Assembly (NCBI GenBank): GCA_030248225.1
Contig: JASANE010024941.1
Span: 1 to 64,000 of the forward strand
Source: Trileptium ribeirensis
Taxonomy: Eukaryota > Nematoda > Enoplea > Enoplida > Thoracostomopsidae
Length of the DNA stretch: 64,000 bases
Direction of reading: 5' to 3'
The position numbers and the translations under genes are program-made. Positions 54,641-64,000 of the stretch are shown here, piece by piece. The notes below the pieces were generated by a model. That model was not told where the DNA came from and did no database searches. It saw only the letters and a program-made list of their open reading frames with translations. Position 1 is the stretch's first letter. Each line of letters opens with the position of its first letter.

Positions 54641-55620
54641 AATGTGCGAATAAATTAAAGATGATCCCACCAACCATCGTATCTTATTTTGCATAAAATG
54701 GTTATGGAATGCTTTATAGTCAGTTGAAGTTTGGCACAGAACTGTCCGTGAACAAACGCTCTGCAATTTATATCTAACCATTTTGTGTTCACAAACAGTC
54801 AAGTGAAATTACTTAAATATTTAAGAACGAAAATTTGTACATTTTGAATTAAGCCGACTTTGTTCACGAAAACTTGGAGCTTAACTATGGGACCGATTTC
54901 CTTGTGACGTCGCTTTTGTATTAAATTTATTCACGAACGCTTAGTTCAAACAGGATAAAATATTATTTTATCGGAACAAGCGTTTGATTAGGCATTGGGG
55001 AAACGAATTTCTGCAAATTGAAAACGCTGAGATTTTGTTCGAAAAGTAAAATTTCGAGCATTTGGATTTAATTGCCAATTTTCTTTCAACGAAAAACCGG
55101 GTGAAATTAAGTATTTTTTGAACAAGCGTTTGTGATTCGATATCGTATATTACAAAACCGGATTGTTGCTGCGGTCGCCTTTAATGCGTAAGTAAACTTA
55201 AATTTAAATTCGTCGCGAAACTGTTCGAGAACACACAGCTTTGTGATTGAAATCTCAGAGAATGAAAATTTGTTGAAGTTGAAATAAGCGGGTTTTGGGC
55301 GAGAACACCACAAGATTAACTATAGGGTCGATTTGTTCGGAATATTAAGTAATCCATATGCAAACCTGATAGGCATTAGGGAATCGAATTTCTGCAATCT
55401 GAAAATCGCCAAAATTCTGTTTGATCAGAAGGTATAATTTCTGGCACATAGATTTCATTTCCCAATTATTTTCGGTTAATGGAAAACAATTAAAATTCTG
55501 TGTTTTTTCGAAGCAATGGTTTGCTATTCGGCATCGGCTGTTACAAAATAGTATGGTTGGTTGAGTCGTCTTAAGTTTACTCACGCATAAGTTTGTTATT
55601 TATTATTTTGTTTGATCACA
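54640..55620 (+). repeat. Diverged tandem repeat with a unit of about 380 bp
   Basis: GAATTTCTGCAA(A/T) occurs at about 55006 and 55385. Each unit also has a (C/G)GAACAxxCGTTTG or CGAAGCAATGGTTTG block, CCAATT(T/A)TxTTTCGGTT-like and GGATTG/ATGGTTGGT-like segments. Further units are at 57300-57740. Confidence 0.55.
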
Positions 55621-56167
55621 CTGTTGTTATACGGGAAAGCTGGGCTTGTCTTAAGTCAGTTCGCAATCTTAACGACCACCCACCTCAAATTCGCCATTTT
55701 TCCATAACTCGGGGTAGCAGCTTTGCATGCAAAAGTGTAGGAAAATTATTTTCGCGCGGTCACACATTTTTGAATGGAATATTGGTTTAGTGACTACGTG
55801 CATTTGAAGCGTACGCGCTCATAATTTTGTTTCTTGTGATCATGTCTATTTGGTAGTTATAGTATTATGCCACTGATTTCACACAGTTGAGCGTGGACAG
55901 TCTAAGAGGGATCTTGAGACCATCAGTAACAGTAAAACTGAATCTACGTACAGAGCTTTCGTTTTATTCGTTGATTGTACACAAACGTACAATATAATAT
56001 GTAAGCGTACACACGGGCCCCTGTTTATACTCAGTGAAGTGCTTATACTGTTGCCAGACTTGTGGATGCAAAATCGGGCGACATTTCGTTTTTTTGACAA
56101 AGTAACCAGGATGTGCAAAACTAAAGTTTATTCACGCATAGCATTAGTTTATTTGCGATTGCAATAA

Positions 56168-56613
56168 TGCCGGATTCAAGTTATAATGACCCCACCAGTT
56201 GTAACTTTTGTCCCCCTGTAGTGTAGACTATACCGTAAAGACAGTGACAGTGACCCCCACACCATATAACAAAATATGAGGGTGTCGGGCACACCCCTAG
56301 ATACCTCATTTTGGCAATGTAGTATTTCGGTGTTTTATGCTTGCCAATGCGGTGTTTCAAGGGTATTCTGTAGGCCCTATGTAAAATGACCCCACGAGGT
56401 GGCGGAAACCCTCAGCAAAACGAAAAAGCAACGACGGTTCATTGACACCGTCTGAAATAAAAAAAACTATCAGCTAGCTTTGTTTGAAATTTATTTGAAA
56501 CTTTATTTAAAAACACAGGGGTGTCTAAGACACCCTGTAGTCTAGGGTGTGCCTGCCACTGTGTGGGGCACATAAGTTCCAAGTGGTGGGGACATTATAA
56601 CGTGAATCCCGCA
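56168..56613. mobile_element. MITE with 50-bp inverted ends and TAA duplication (Harbinger-like)
   Basis: The left end TGCCGGATTCAAGTTATAAT and right end ATTATAACGTGAATCCCGCA are inverted over about 50 bases, flanked by TAA at 56165-56167 and 56614-56616. A 3-base TAA/TWA duplication is typical of PIF/Harbinger. An inner GACACCCTGTAGTCTAGGGTG palindrome is also present. It has no coding capacity. Confidence 0.7.
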
Positions 56614-57299
56614 TAACGATACGATTGGATGTTTGGAAATATATCTATACATCCATCTCAGTCCTTCTCTGCATGATTTTCCTTTATTATATAATTGAAT
56701 TGCTTATTTCAAAGTTTAGTTAACCATTTACTAAATAGCAGCATTTATTAATAAAACGGTGAAATTGAATAAGCCATTATTTGTTTGTAAAGAAGCTTTT
56801 TGTGAAGGGCTGCGCTAAGTTTAATTATGTATACTGTACATGTAAGGGAAGCATTATGTATGAGAGGTTCAGATGGAACCCAACCAGTTAAATATAATTG
56901 GGAAGATAGGATCATGCAACTAATTACGCGTAATTATAAAACGATTTTACACTCCCTGCTGAACTTCCGTTTCTATTAACTACTCGAGCATTTATTTACT
57001 TTAGACCTTGTTAAAATTTTTTACACAAAAATAAACGTTGCGGTGTACATATTCAACCAACTAAAATATATCGCAGGCTGCAAAATGTGTTATTACTTAT
57101 ATAAGTGTAATGTTCGAGTCATTCCGGGAATTACAATTTTAAACGGTTTTTGTCAAATGTGATTTCAATATTACGTTCCTTCATTATGTAACCCATTTAA
57201 TAAACTATTTACTGGTGGCTTTATGGAGCTGGATAGAAGTTATAGCAAATTTTTTCACTGCGCTCTTACTCTCAATTTGCTTTTCATTATGCGCAATTA

Positions 57300-57740
57300 A
57301 ACAAACTTAAAATAACCCCATCAACCATCCTATTTTGTATTTTAGGATAAAATTTTTTACGAACGCTTTTTGTTCAATTGAAATTCACGTAAAACTTCTC
57401 GAGCACAGCGCTCACGATTCAAATCAAACCAGTTTCCGTTCGGGAAACATTAAGGGAAATTTACCCAAATGTTAATTAGTACGAAATTGCTTTATATACA
57501 CCTCAATCATTACATTTGTTCGCGAACACTTCATGATCCAAAACCAAAATTTGTGCAAACTAAAATTGCAATATTCTGGTTGAACACAGGATCTCATTTT
57601 TGGCACTTGATTATGCCAATTTTCGGTTAGCGAGAATCTGCATGAAATCAGGCCTGTTTGTCCGTAACAAGTTTTTGCGATTCCGTGTCGGTAATAGCAA
57701 CATAGGATGGTTGGCGGGGTCACATATTTACATCTCCCAA
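57300..57740 (+). repeat. Further unit of the 380-bp repeat
   Basis: It holds the same ordered blocks as 54640-55620: a GAACGCTTTTTGTTCAATTG segment, GAACACTTCATGATCCAAAA, TTTTTGGCACTTGATTATGCC, CCAATTTTCGGTTAGCGA, and an ATAGGATGGTTGG motif at the end. Confidence 0.55.
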
Positions 57741-58459
57741 AAGGTGGATTGACCCTAAACTTTACTTGGAAGCTAAGTCTTGGAGGTCTCAAAAAGTGAT
57801 GTGTCCTCTACACAGCTGATTTTAGATGTAGAATTTGAGCCTTTTATTTTTCCTAGTCGGATAACGTGGCTTTTGTGTCCTTGCAGCAATGTGTTTTTTC
57901 AGCGTTGTGTTCATCTTACAACTGTCTTGTTGGTGAGTGACGTTGGGTTCCCTTTACTCCTCGATTTATGTGCCGGTATGGTATCATCACTATTTTCGAT
58001 CTCACTGAGATTTTTTGTTGAGTCAATTGTGCAAGTTTGTATCGACTATACGCGTAGAGTGATGGCGCTGAAGTTATTTTAAATTTGTCTCAATTGTTCT
58101 CTGTTAAAGTTAACTAGATTCTTAGATGATTATTTTCATGACCGTGTTAATTTAGCATTCCCGTGGACCTTTATCTCGCGCTCATTCTTCATTGTGTTCA
58201 ACTAAGTATTGTAGACAAGCGGCACAGCACACGTTTCCGCTTTAGATAGGTTATCCTCAGGCCCTGACGTGGGACTGACAGGGCTAACATATTGAACATA
58301 TAATCGCTGCCTGAAACGAACACTAGTCCGTAAGGACTGATTTTCGGTTAAGTTAGTTACAAAATATGTACAAGGATTAAGCTTGTAAGGAAAGGTACAT
58401 TAAATAACAGTAAGGATATAACAATGGCACGGTAACGTAGGGGTACAGGGAAAGAATAA

Positions 58460-59095
58460 TTTGGATGATGAAAATCAGGCTAAACACAGGTAAGAGGTGC
58501 AATAGGTTGAATATCAATGGAGGTTGGGGTAACGCTATACTTTTCCGAAGGGTCAAGTTCGTGACGCTTAAAATAAGCTCTTGTTTTCGGAAAACGAGCT
58601 CAGCGGAACTTCCAGATGGGGTCATCTTAGGATCCCAATGAGAGTTCGAGATTCATGATTTCGAAGGTGTACCAAATTTTATTAAAAAACAGGCTACCGT
58701 CCGCTCTGAAGGCAGCGCTGTGAAAAAGCAATTTGAATAACAAAAATCAGGCTAAACATATAGGTAAGAAGTGCGATAAAAGTTGAATGTCAACGAAGGC
58801 TGGTGTAACGCTATACTTTTCTGAAGAGTCTAGTCCGCGATGCTTAAAATCAGCTCTTGTGTTCGGAAAACGAGCTCAGTAGGGCTTCCAGATGTGGTCA
58901 TTTTAGGATCCGAGTGAAAGTTCGGGATCCATGCTTTAGCAGGTTTACTAAATTTCATCAAAAAGAAGGCTACCGTCCGCTTTGAATGCAGTGCTGTGAA
59001 AGAACAATTTGAATGACGAAAATCAGGCTAAACACGAAGAGCGATAAAAGTTGAATATCAACGAAGGTTGGTCTAACGGTATACTTTAATGCAAA
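58460..59095 (+). repeat. Tandem repeat, 274-bp unit, about 2.3 copies
   Basis: AAAATCAGGCTAAACA begins units at 58471, 58743 and 59019 (spacing 272 and 276). Shared blocks include AACGCTATACTTTTC, AAAACGAGCTCAG, TTAGGATCC and GGCTACCGTCCGCT. The third unit is cut off at about 59095. Confidence 0.85.
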
Positions 59096-59131
59096 ATGTT
59101 TCACCAAATCTGTATTATTTTATTATTTCAG

Positions 59132-59262
59132 AGGCCCAGGTAAATCTGATGGGCGTTACGTTATATCGTTTGAGTTAGCTAGCTGGGATTTAACAATTTC
59201 ATGTACAGCTCTGTTAATTGGCTTCGGGCCGCATTTCAATTTCAACGCGCTGCGTCAACTAG
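59132..59262 (+). CDS. Candidate internal exon of an unidentified gene
   Basis: A good acceptor (TTATTATTTCAG, ending 59131) and donor (CTAG|GTATGT at 59263) enclose 131 bases with one frame open throughout: one base, 43 codons, one base. The peptide includes GPGKSDGRYVISFELASWDL and ALLIGFGPHFNF. I recognise no domain. It does not match UNC-60B exons as I remember them. The open frame alone is not significant; the splice signals make it worth noting. Confidence 0.3.
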
Positions 59263-59399
59263 GTATGTCTCCTTAAGTATCTCTGCACACACGGTGTCTT
59301 CGCTGACTTCGTTGAGAAATCGAGTAACAACTCCAAGATAGCTGAGTGGTTTGCGTATGTCGTTATCACCACTGGAATCGGGATTCGTTCCGCGGCGCC

Positions 59400-60320
59400 G
59401 GCTTCAGTTCGTCAAACTTTGTACTATGTAATAGGCCCGTTCCGGCCCCGTTAAGAGGATTTTCATGACTCCAGCACCTAAAATCGTACCGAAACACCTT
59501 GGCGCCTATATCGCGTCATATTTTGTATTTCTATCAACTGGTTCGTTTATAAAATGTCATATTTTATCACTGGTTCGAATTTAAAAATGTCGTATTTTAT
59601 CAACTGGTTCGTTTATAAAATGTCGTATTTTAGCAACTGGTTCGTTTATAAAATGTCGTATTTTATCACTGGTTCGTATATAAAAATGTCGTATTTTATC
59701 ACTGGTTCGTATATAAAATATCGTATTTTATCACTGGTTCGTATATAAAAATATCGTATTTTATCAACTGGTTCGTTTATAAAATGTCGTATTTTATCAC
59801 TGGTTCGTCTTATGAAATGTAGCATTTTATAAAATGGTTCATATATAGAATGTTATGATTTGTTTTGACGTCGTGTACCATTAAGTGAATGATCTTTGCT
59901 TTATTAACCGCGTTCTTACCGGGACGAGCGTTATTATTTGATTGAATTAGAGAGAATTAAGCTGTTTCAACCTACGCGTAAGACTGAACATGGAGCCCCT
60001 ACCAATAGGAAAAAGGGAATCACACCGAGCCCCAAGCAGCCGCAATTATACGTTAAAACTTTGACGGTTATGACCGTCCGGGAATAGGAGGCCCCTGGCT
60101 GCACGTTCAAATTAGCAAGCTTATTAAGACCGAAATCAAAAATATTAAGTTTACCTAGTGTTGGCTGTATGCTGAGCAATGGTCACGGGAAATCATCGGT
60201 CGAAACGAGCTAATTTTACACGTACGACAGCTTTCGAGCTTACAAAGGACAACGGATGTCGGGTTAATTTGACGGTCCGTAACCGGCTAGTGTACCGTGA
60301 TCCGAGAAGTAATGCAGGTT
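59400..60320 (+). repeat. Dispersed repeat, LTR-like, copy 2, with an internal minisatellite
   Basis: Blocks shared with 18850-19620 are GTTCCGGCCC at 59437, GACCGTCCGGGAATAGGAGG at 60072, AAGTTTACCT at 60149 and GGTCCGTAACCGG at 60273, in the same order. A 33-bp minisatellite (59540-59840) and about 200 other bases occupy the interval that is shorter in copy 1. Confidence 0.45.
59540..59840 (+). repeat. Minisatellite, 33-bp unit, about ten units
   Basis: GGTTCG begins units at 59540, 59572, 59606, 59639, 59671, 59704, 59736, 59770 and 59802, with a degenerate one at 59835. Each unit carries a TATAAAATGTCGTATTTTATCA-like core with small variants. The open frame across it is a translation of the repeat. 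Confidence 0.9.
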
Positions 60321-60354
60321 TCACAGAATAATGAGTGCAAAAAGTGGGCAGTTT

Positions 60355-60860
60355 TGTCTCTAACAGCCGTCTGCAAGAAACTAAAATCTCTAATGGACGG
60401 CTATATGATATTTTAGTTTCTTGAAAACGGCTGCTACAGATTTTTGTCTTTAATTACTGCTTGTTAGATATTTAAGTCTCTAACAGATAGCTGTAAGAGA
60501 TTTTAGTCTTATACAAATAGCCAATAAATACAAAAATCTCTAACAACTAGATGTTAGAGACTAAAATCTCTTGCAACTAGTCATAACAGATTAATGTCTC
60601 TAATGGCTTGCTGTTAGAAACTTTTGTCTCTTACAGCCAGCTATAAAATACAATTGTCTCTAATAGCTGTCCATTACAATTTAAAATATCTAACGGTTGG
60701 CTGTAAGAGATTTTTGTATGTTACAGCTGGCTCTAAGAGATAAAAGTCTCTAACAGCTAGCCCTTTGAGCCAAAAGTCTCTAACAGCTAGCCATTAGAGA
60801 CAAACATCTTTGACGGCTAGCTGTTAGAGATTTTAGTCTATTATGTCTAGCTGTTTACGA
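60355..60860 (+). repeat. Indel-free 30-bp palindromic tandem array, about 17 units
   Basis: Units start exactly every 30 bases from 60361 to 60841. The approximate consensus is TAACAGCTAGCTGTTAGAGA followed by a TTTTAGTCTC-like spacer. The first part is an inverted repeat centred on AGCT (CTCTAACAG ... CTGTTAGAG). Individual units differ by many substitutions, yet no unit gains or loses a base. No spacers of the CRISPR kind exist and no open frame spans it. Confidence 0.9.
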
Positions 60861-60869
60861 GATTGCATA

Positions 60870-63345
60870 TTTAAGTTAAAGAAGTGAAATGTCTGAAGGT
60901 AAAGTGGTGAGGTCTGAAACTGATTATTACGGATGTCAGGGATAAAAGTGATTGTAGCATAATCAAAGTGCGAATGAGCGTGAAGCAATATATGCATATT
61001 TAGGAACACCAGTGTTATACGGTTGCAAAGTATAGCTTTGGCAAAGTATATAATATACTGGGCTCGTTATATATATATATATAACTTATATATGAAATAA
61101 AGTATAGGCGTTATCATTTTAGAGCTAAAATTATCCATAGTCTGTCTGTGAAAATGTCATTTACTCAATATATTGGGCACAAAATTAAGTAGGGCTAATT
61201 CATAATCACAACTGTATGTCTTTTATTGTTCGCAAAAATCTGAGATAAAATGCGAAATTTTTATAGTGTTTGTCATTCGTTTCATATCGCATACCATCGA
61301 GTTTCCCAGTCTTACATTTTATGTCGAATAGTGATATAGACATAAAAAATTAGGCAATCTTGTCGACTCTACGGTGTCAGGACTATGTCAAGCTATTTAC
61401 CGAAAAGTTGCACAAAATAGCCAATCATGACCAGCTTTAACAAGGCAACAACTTTAAAAAGCTACTGCAGTTACCTACAAACGTTTAGTAACCTAACCAC
61501 GTTATTTTACAGCAAAATTTGCTTTTATAAGTACAAAGGTAAAAGCCTAAATTATATTTAAGGCGGTACTTAGAGAAATATTATTTCCCCTGTTTTTAGC
61601 TGTTAGTACTATATAATAAAGAAGTGCTGGCCCTCGAGCGTTTTTTGTTTTGTGGGAATTTATGCAGTTCCCTTTTTCAGTTGTTGTAAGAATCACGTAT
61701 CTAGGAAGCAGAAAATACTTCAACTTCAAAATATATAACTTTATGCACTACACATCTTCTTGAACTGCTGAAGTTTTAAAAAATCGAACCAATCCTGATA
61801 ATGTCGCAAAGCGCCACAGGCACAGTCACAATAAGCAATTCGCCTTAGTAAAATCGGTAAAAGGATGCCTGCTTTTTCATATTAGTTTTTCGATACATCA
61901 ACATAAGATGGTAGGCGGCGCTACGTTGCTTCATTGCTATACTATATACAAAATAGATGATGTGCCACACTAAGCCAAACCAACGTATCGAGACAGGTCA
62001 CCCATGATTTGGCTTCATATAAGACTCGTTGAAATTAGTGTGGGAAATTGGAAAAATTCTCATGATGCTTCGTATTCATATATGTAAATTTCAATTTTAC
62101 TTTATGGAATACCATCAAAGAATTAAGGGTTGTTGAAGTCAGGATGGAACAGAAATTATCTGTCATCAACGGAAATATAAAATAGCGGAAACACTTTAAA
62201 GATAAGCGCACCGCGTTTATATAAGATAGACAATGCCTAGGTAAGGTAGACCGTGTGATAATACGACTACTTTTCGAAAAAGGTTTTTATGTATTTTGCA
62301 AATAAACGTCATAATTGGTTTTAAATAACCTGTTGTATTGCAAAGATTTATGACCGGAATTCTACAAGTAATTACCATTAGATAGTATACTGTCGTGTTT
62401 GCAGTTTAAATTCGAGTTTACATCTTAACCATTATAGACTATGTATATTGGTTTTATACTGTTAGAAGTCGAATTTTACTCCTAGTACCTTTTATCGATT
62501 TGTGCTCGTTTCTAACGATGTGTACTCGGCTATTTTTATTATAGCAGAATATTCTAAGTTTAAAGTAATTTTTAGTGAGAGAAGATTTATAGTAAAAAAG
62601 ATAAATAGAGCTAGACGATTATATTTTGGTGCTTTGGCGAGTACTAGTTTTTTTTAACAAACATAAAGGCAAATGCATAAAGATTCACGAGTAAATCGTA
62701 AACATTAATAAATGACAGGATAGCATAGCTGCTCAACAAAATGGAGTGGGAACATAAGAGTTGATTTTTGAAATCAACACAAAATTTTGTACAACCACAC
62801 GCTTCTCCGATTAAAAAAATTTTTAGCTGCAAAGAGTAATCCAATATAATCCAATAGCGACAAAAATAAATGTTGGTATACAAATTTTCAATTGTTCAAA
62901 TTCTCACAATGACTTGCTATTTGTTAGATACTTTTATTAATTGCTGCAGACAAATGTATTTACGCAGGATTAGACTTAATACTAATAATCTGCTGTTTTA
63001 ATTTTCTTAAGAATTATTGATACCGACTGTCGAAATACCCGTCGAAATTGCATTTTCCAGATTTATAATCATTTTAGACTCACCGATTTTAGCTTTTTAA
63101 TTTTCAATTGGTTTCTAGACTCCAGTTTCGGCGTTGCAACTTGTTAAAATGGAACAAATGGGATATTACAATCGTGAAAATAATTTTCTCTATGACTGTA
63201 ACTCATCCTCGAGTGCATGGATTTCGACAAAAATTTTTGTTCAGTAGAATATTCACCTATGTTAGCAAGTTCATTGTGTTTCCACTCACTAATGGAGAGA
63301 TGCTAATAAAAGGTGAAAACCATTTGTATAAAGAAATGCCGCTCT
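60870..63345. other. No supported gene
   Basis: AT-rich sequence with a short TA run at about 61070-61085 and only short open frames. Nothing was recognised on either strand. Confidence 0.5.
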
Positions 63346-64000
63346 GGAATAACCGGAACCGTTCACTTAAACCGGATCCAGAACCTATTCTTCGAAACTT
63401 ATATATAGTAAAACAGATGAAAGAAGAAATGAAGATACAGTGGATTTAAAATGTATTAAAAATAACTTTTACATTAAACTCAATGTATAGCAATGACATT
63501 ATTGCCTCTCTGGAACTTTGAAGATACTAAGGAAACAAATAATGTTTATTTAAAGATCAATATATTGCTAACTTGAAATTATTGATATATTTGGTTCTAA
63601 AAGAAAATGCATGAAGTTATATATACTATAATTGTCTGATCAGTGAACAGAGACATTGTTTAGGCTACCATTGAAAAACAGTGCCCGTCAGCTAGATAAT
63701 AATGATGATAACTTTCTGATCAGAATGCTATAAATGAGACAAACTGTTATACTGCCCGCACAGTTTCAGTAATACTGTTCATTGCCAAGAACGCAGTTTC
63801 TGGTTGCGTTGCAGATAACGTAACTTTGTTTCAATGTAGACTGACTTACAAAGTTTGCAAGCGCACTGCCGGGTACTTGACGCAATATATGTTAGCCAAA
63901 CTTACAGCTAACTACTTACAGCTAAGTAAATAATCCATACTATGTTACCGAGTTGGACCGGTTTAAATTTTAACATATCCCGCAGACATCTGAATGTGTA
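63346..64000. mobile_element. hAT-type non-autonomous element, inverted second copy, cut by the window end
   Basis: It begins CTGGAATAACCGGAACCG, a slightly changed version of the CAGGGAATAACCGGAA end. It then follows the reverse complement of 41260 down to about 40440, including TAAACCGGATCC, CAGTGGATTTAAAATG, TACTTGACGCAATATATG and GTTGGACCGGTTTAAA. The other end lies beyond the window. Confidence 0.85.

Noticed and set aside
59339..59410. tRNA-like A-box and B-box words (TAGCTGAGTGG, GGATTCGTTCC)
   Set aside because: The B-box deviates at key positions and no cloverleaf with a paired acceptor stem could be drawn; it may be a SINE relic at most.
60355..60860. Regular 30-bp repeats resembling a CRISPR array
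   Set aside because: There are no unique spacers between repeats, units are strongly diverged and the genome is eukaryotic; it is a tandem satellite.

Overview
The window is animal nuclear DNA, about 37-40 % GC in most parts. It has very few genes and is packed with nested transposable elements and tandem repeats. The one host gene I can name is an ADF/cofilin. Its coding exons are at 34637-34738, 38500-38723 and 52639-52813 (+). They join in phase and give 166 residues after an initiator ATG that must lie in an exon I could not find. The 'GAGVSKMDKIIFLQ' and 'SDESEMSHKEL' blocks and the long acidic loop match what I remember of the nematode UNC-60A type of ADF/cofilin, so I infer a nematode with a large repeat-rich genome. 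Introns of 3.8 and 13.9 kb are very long by C. elegans standards. The species call is an inference from this one protein.

Layout. 1-1643: a giant near-perfect palindrome (foldback element) cut by the window start. 3571-3734: a possible promoter and first exon. 4031-5080: a Helitron-like element (other copies 28596-29210 and 47272-48140). 5940-7150 and 7155-11200 (-): two non-LTR retrotransposons, the second nearly complete with a PHD-finger ORF1 and an endonuclease/reverse transcriptase ORF2. 12303-18019 (-): remains of two Ty3/gypsy elements, with a coiled-coil reading frame downstream of one integrase and a broken piggyBac element inside that integrase. 18240-18840: sequence that looks like poor-quality assembly. 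18850-25760: a GC-richer, non-coding, repeat-like block. 27990-32594: a decayed pogo-like element.

From 34637 to 52813 the cofilin gene hosts MITEs, a decayed CR1-like LINE carrying a 1150-bp hAT-type element with a perfect 8-bp target duplication, an apparently intact pogo-like transposon (43265-46476, 710-residue transposase), a Helitron-like copy, half a foldback element and tandem repeats. 54640-60860 holds a series of tandem arrays with periods of about 380, 274, 33 and 30 bp, a Harbinger-like MITE and one possible exon. 63346-64000 is a second, inverted hAT-type copy that runs off the end.

The genes do not form a pathway. The story is a conserved actin regulator whose introns have become a stack of mobile elements. 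Nesting gives relative ages: the Helitron-like copy is younger than the decayed pogo, piggyBac is younger than the gypsy integrase, hAT is younger than the LINE, and the intact pogo is younger than the MITE it abuts. No CRISPR array, rRNA or convincing tRNA gene was seen.
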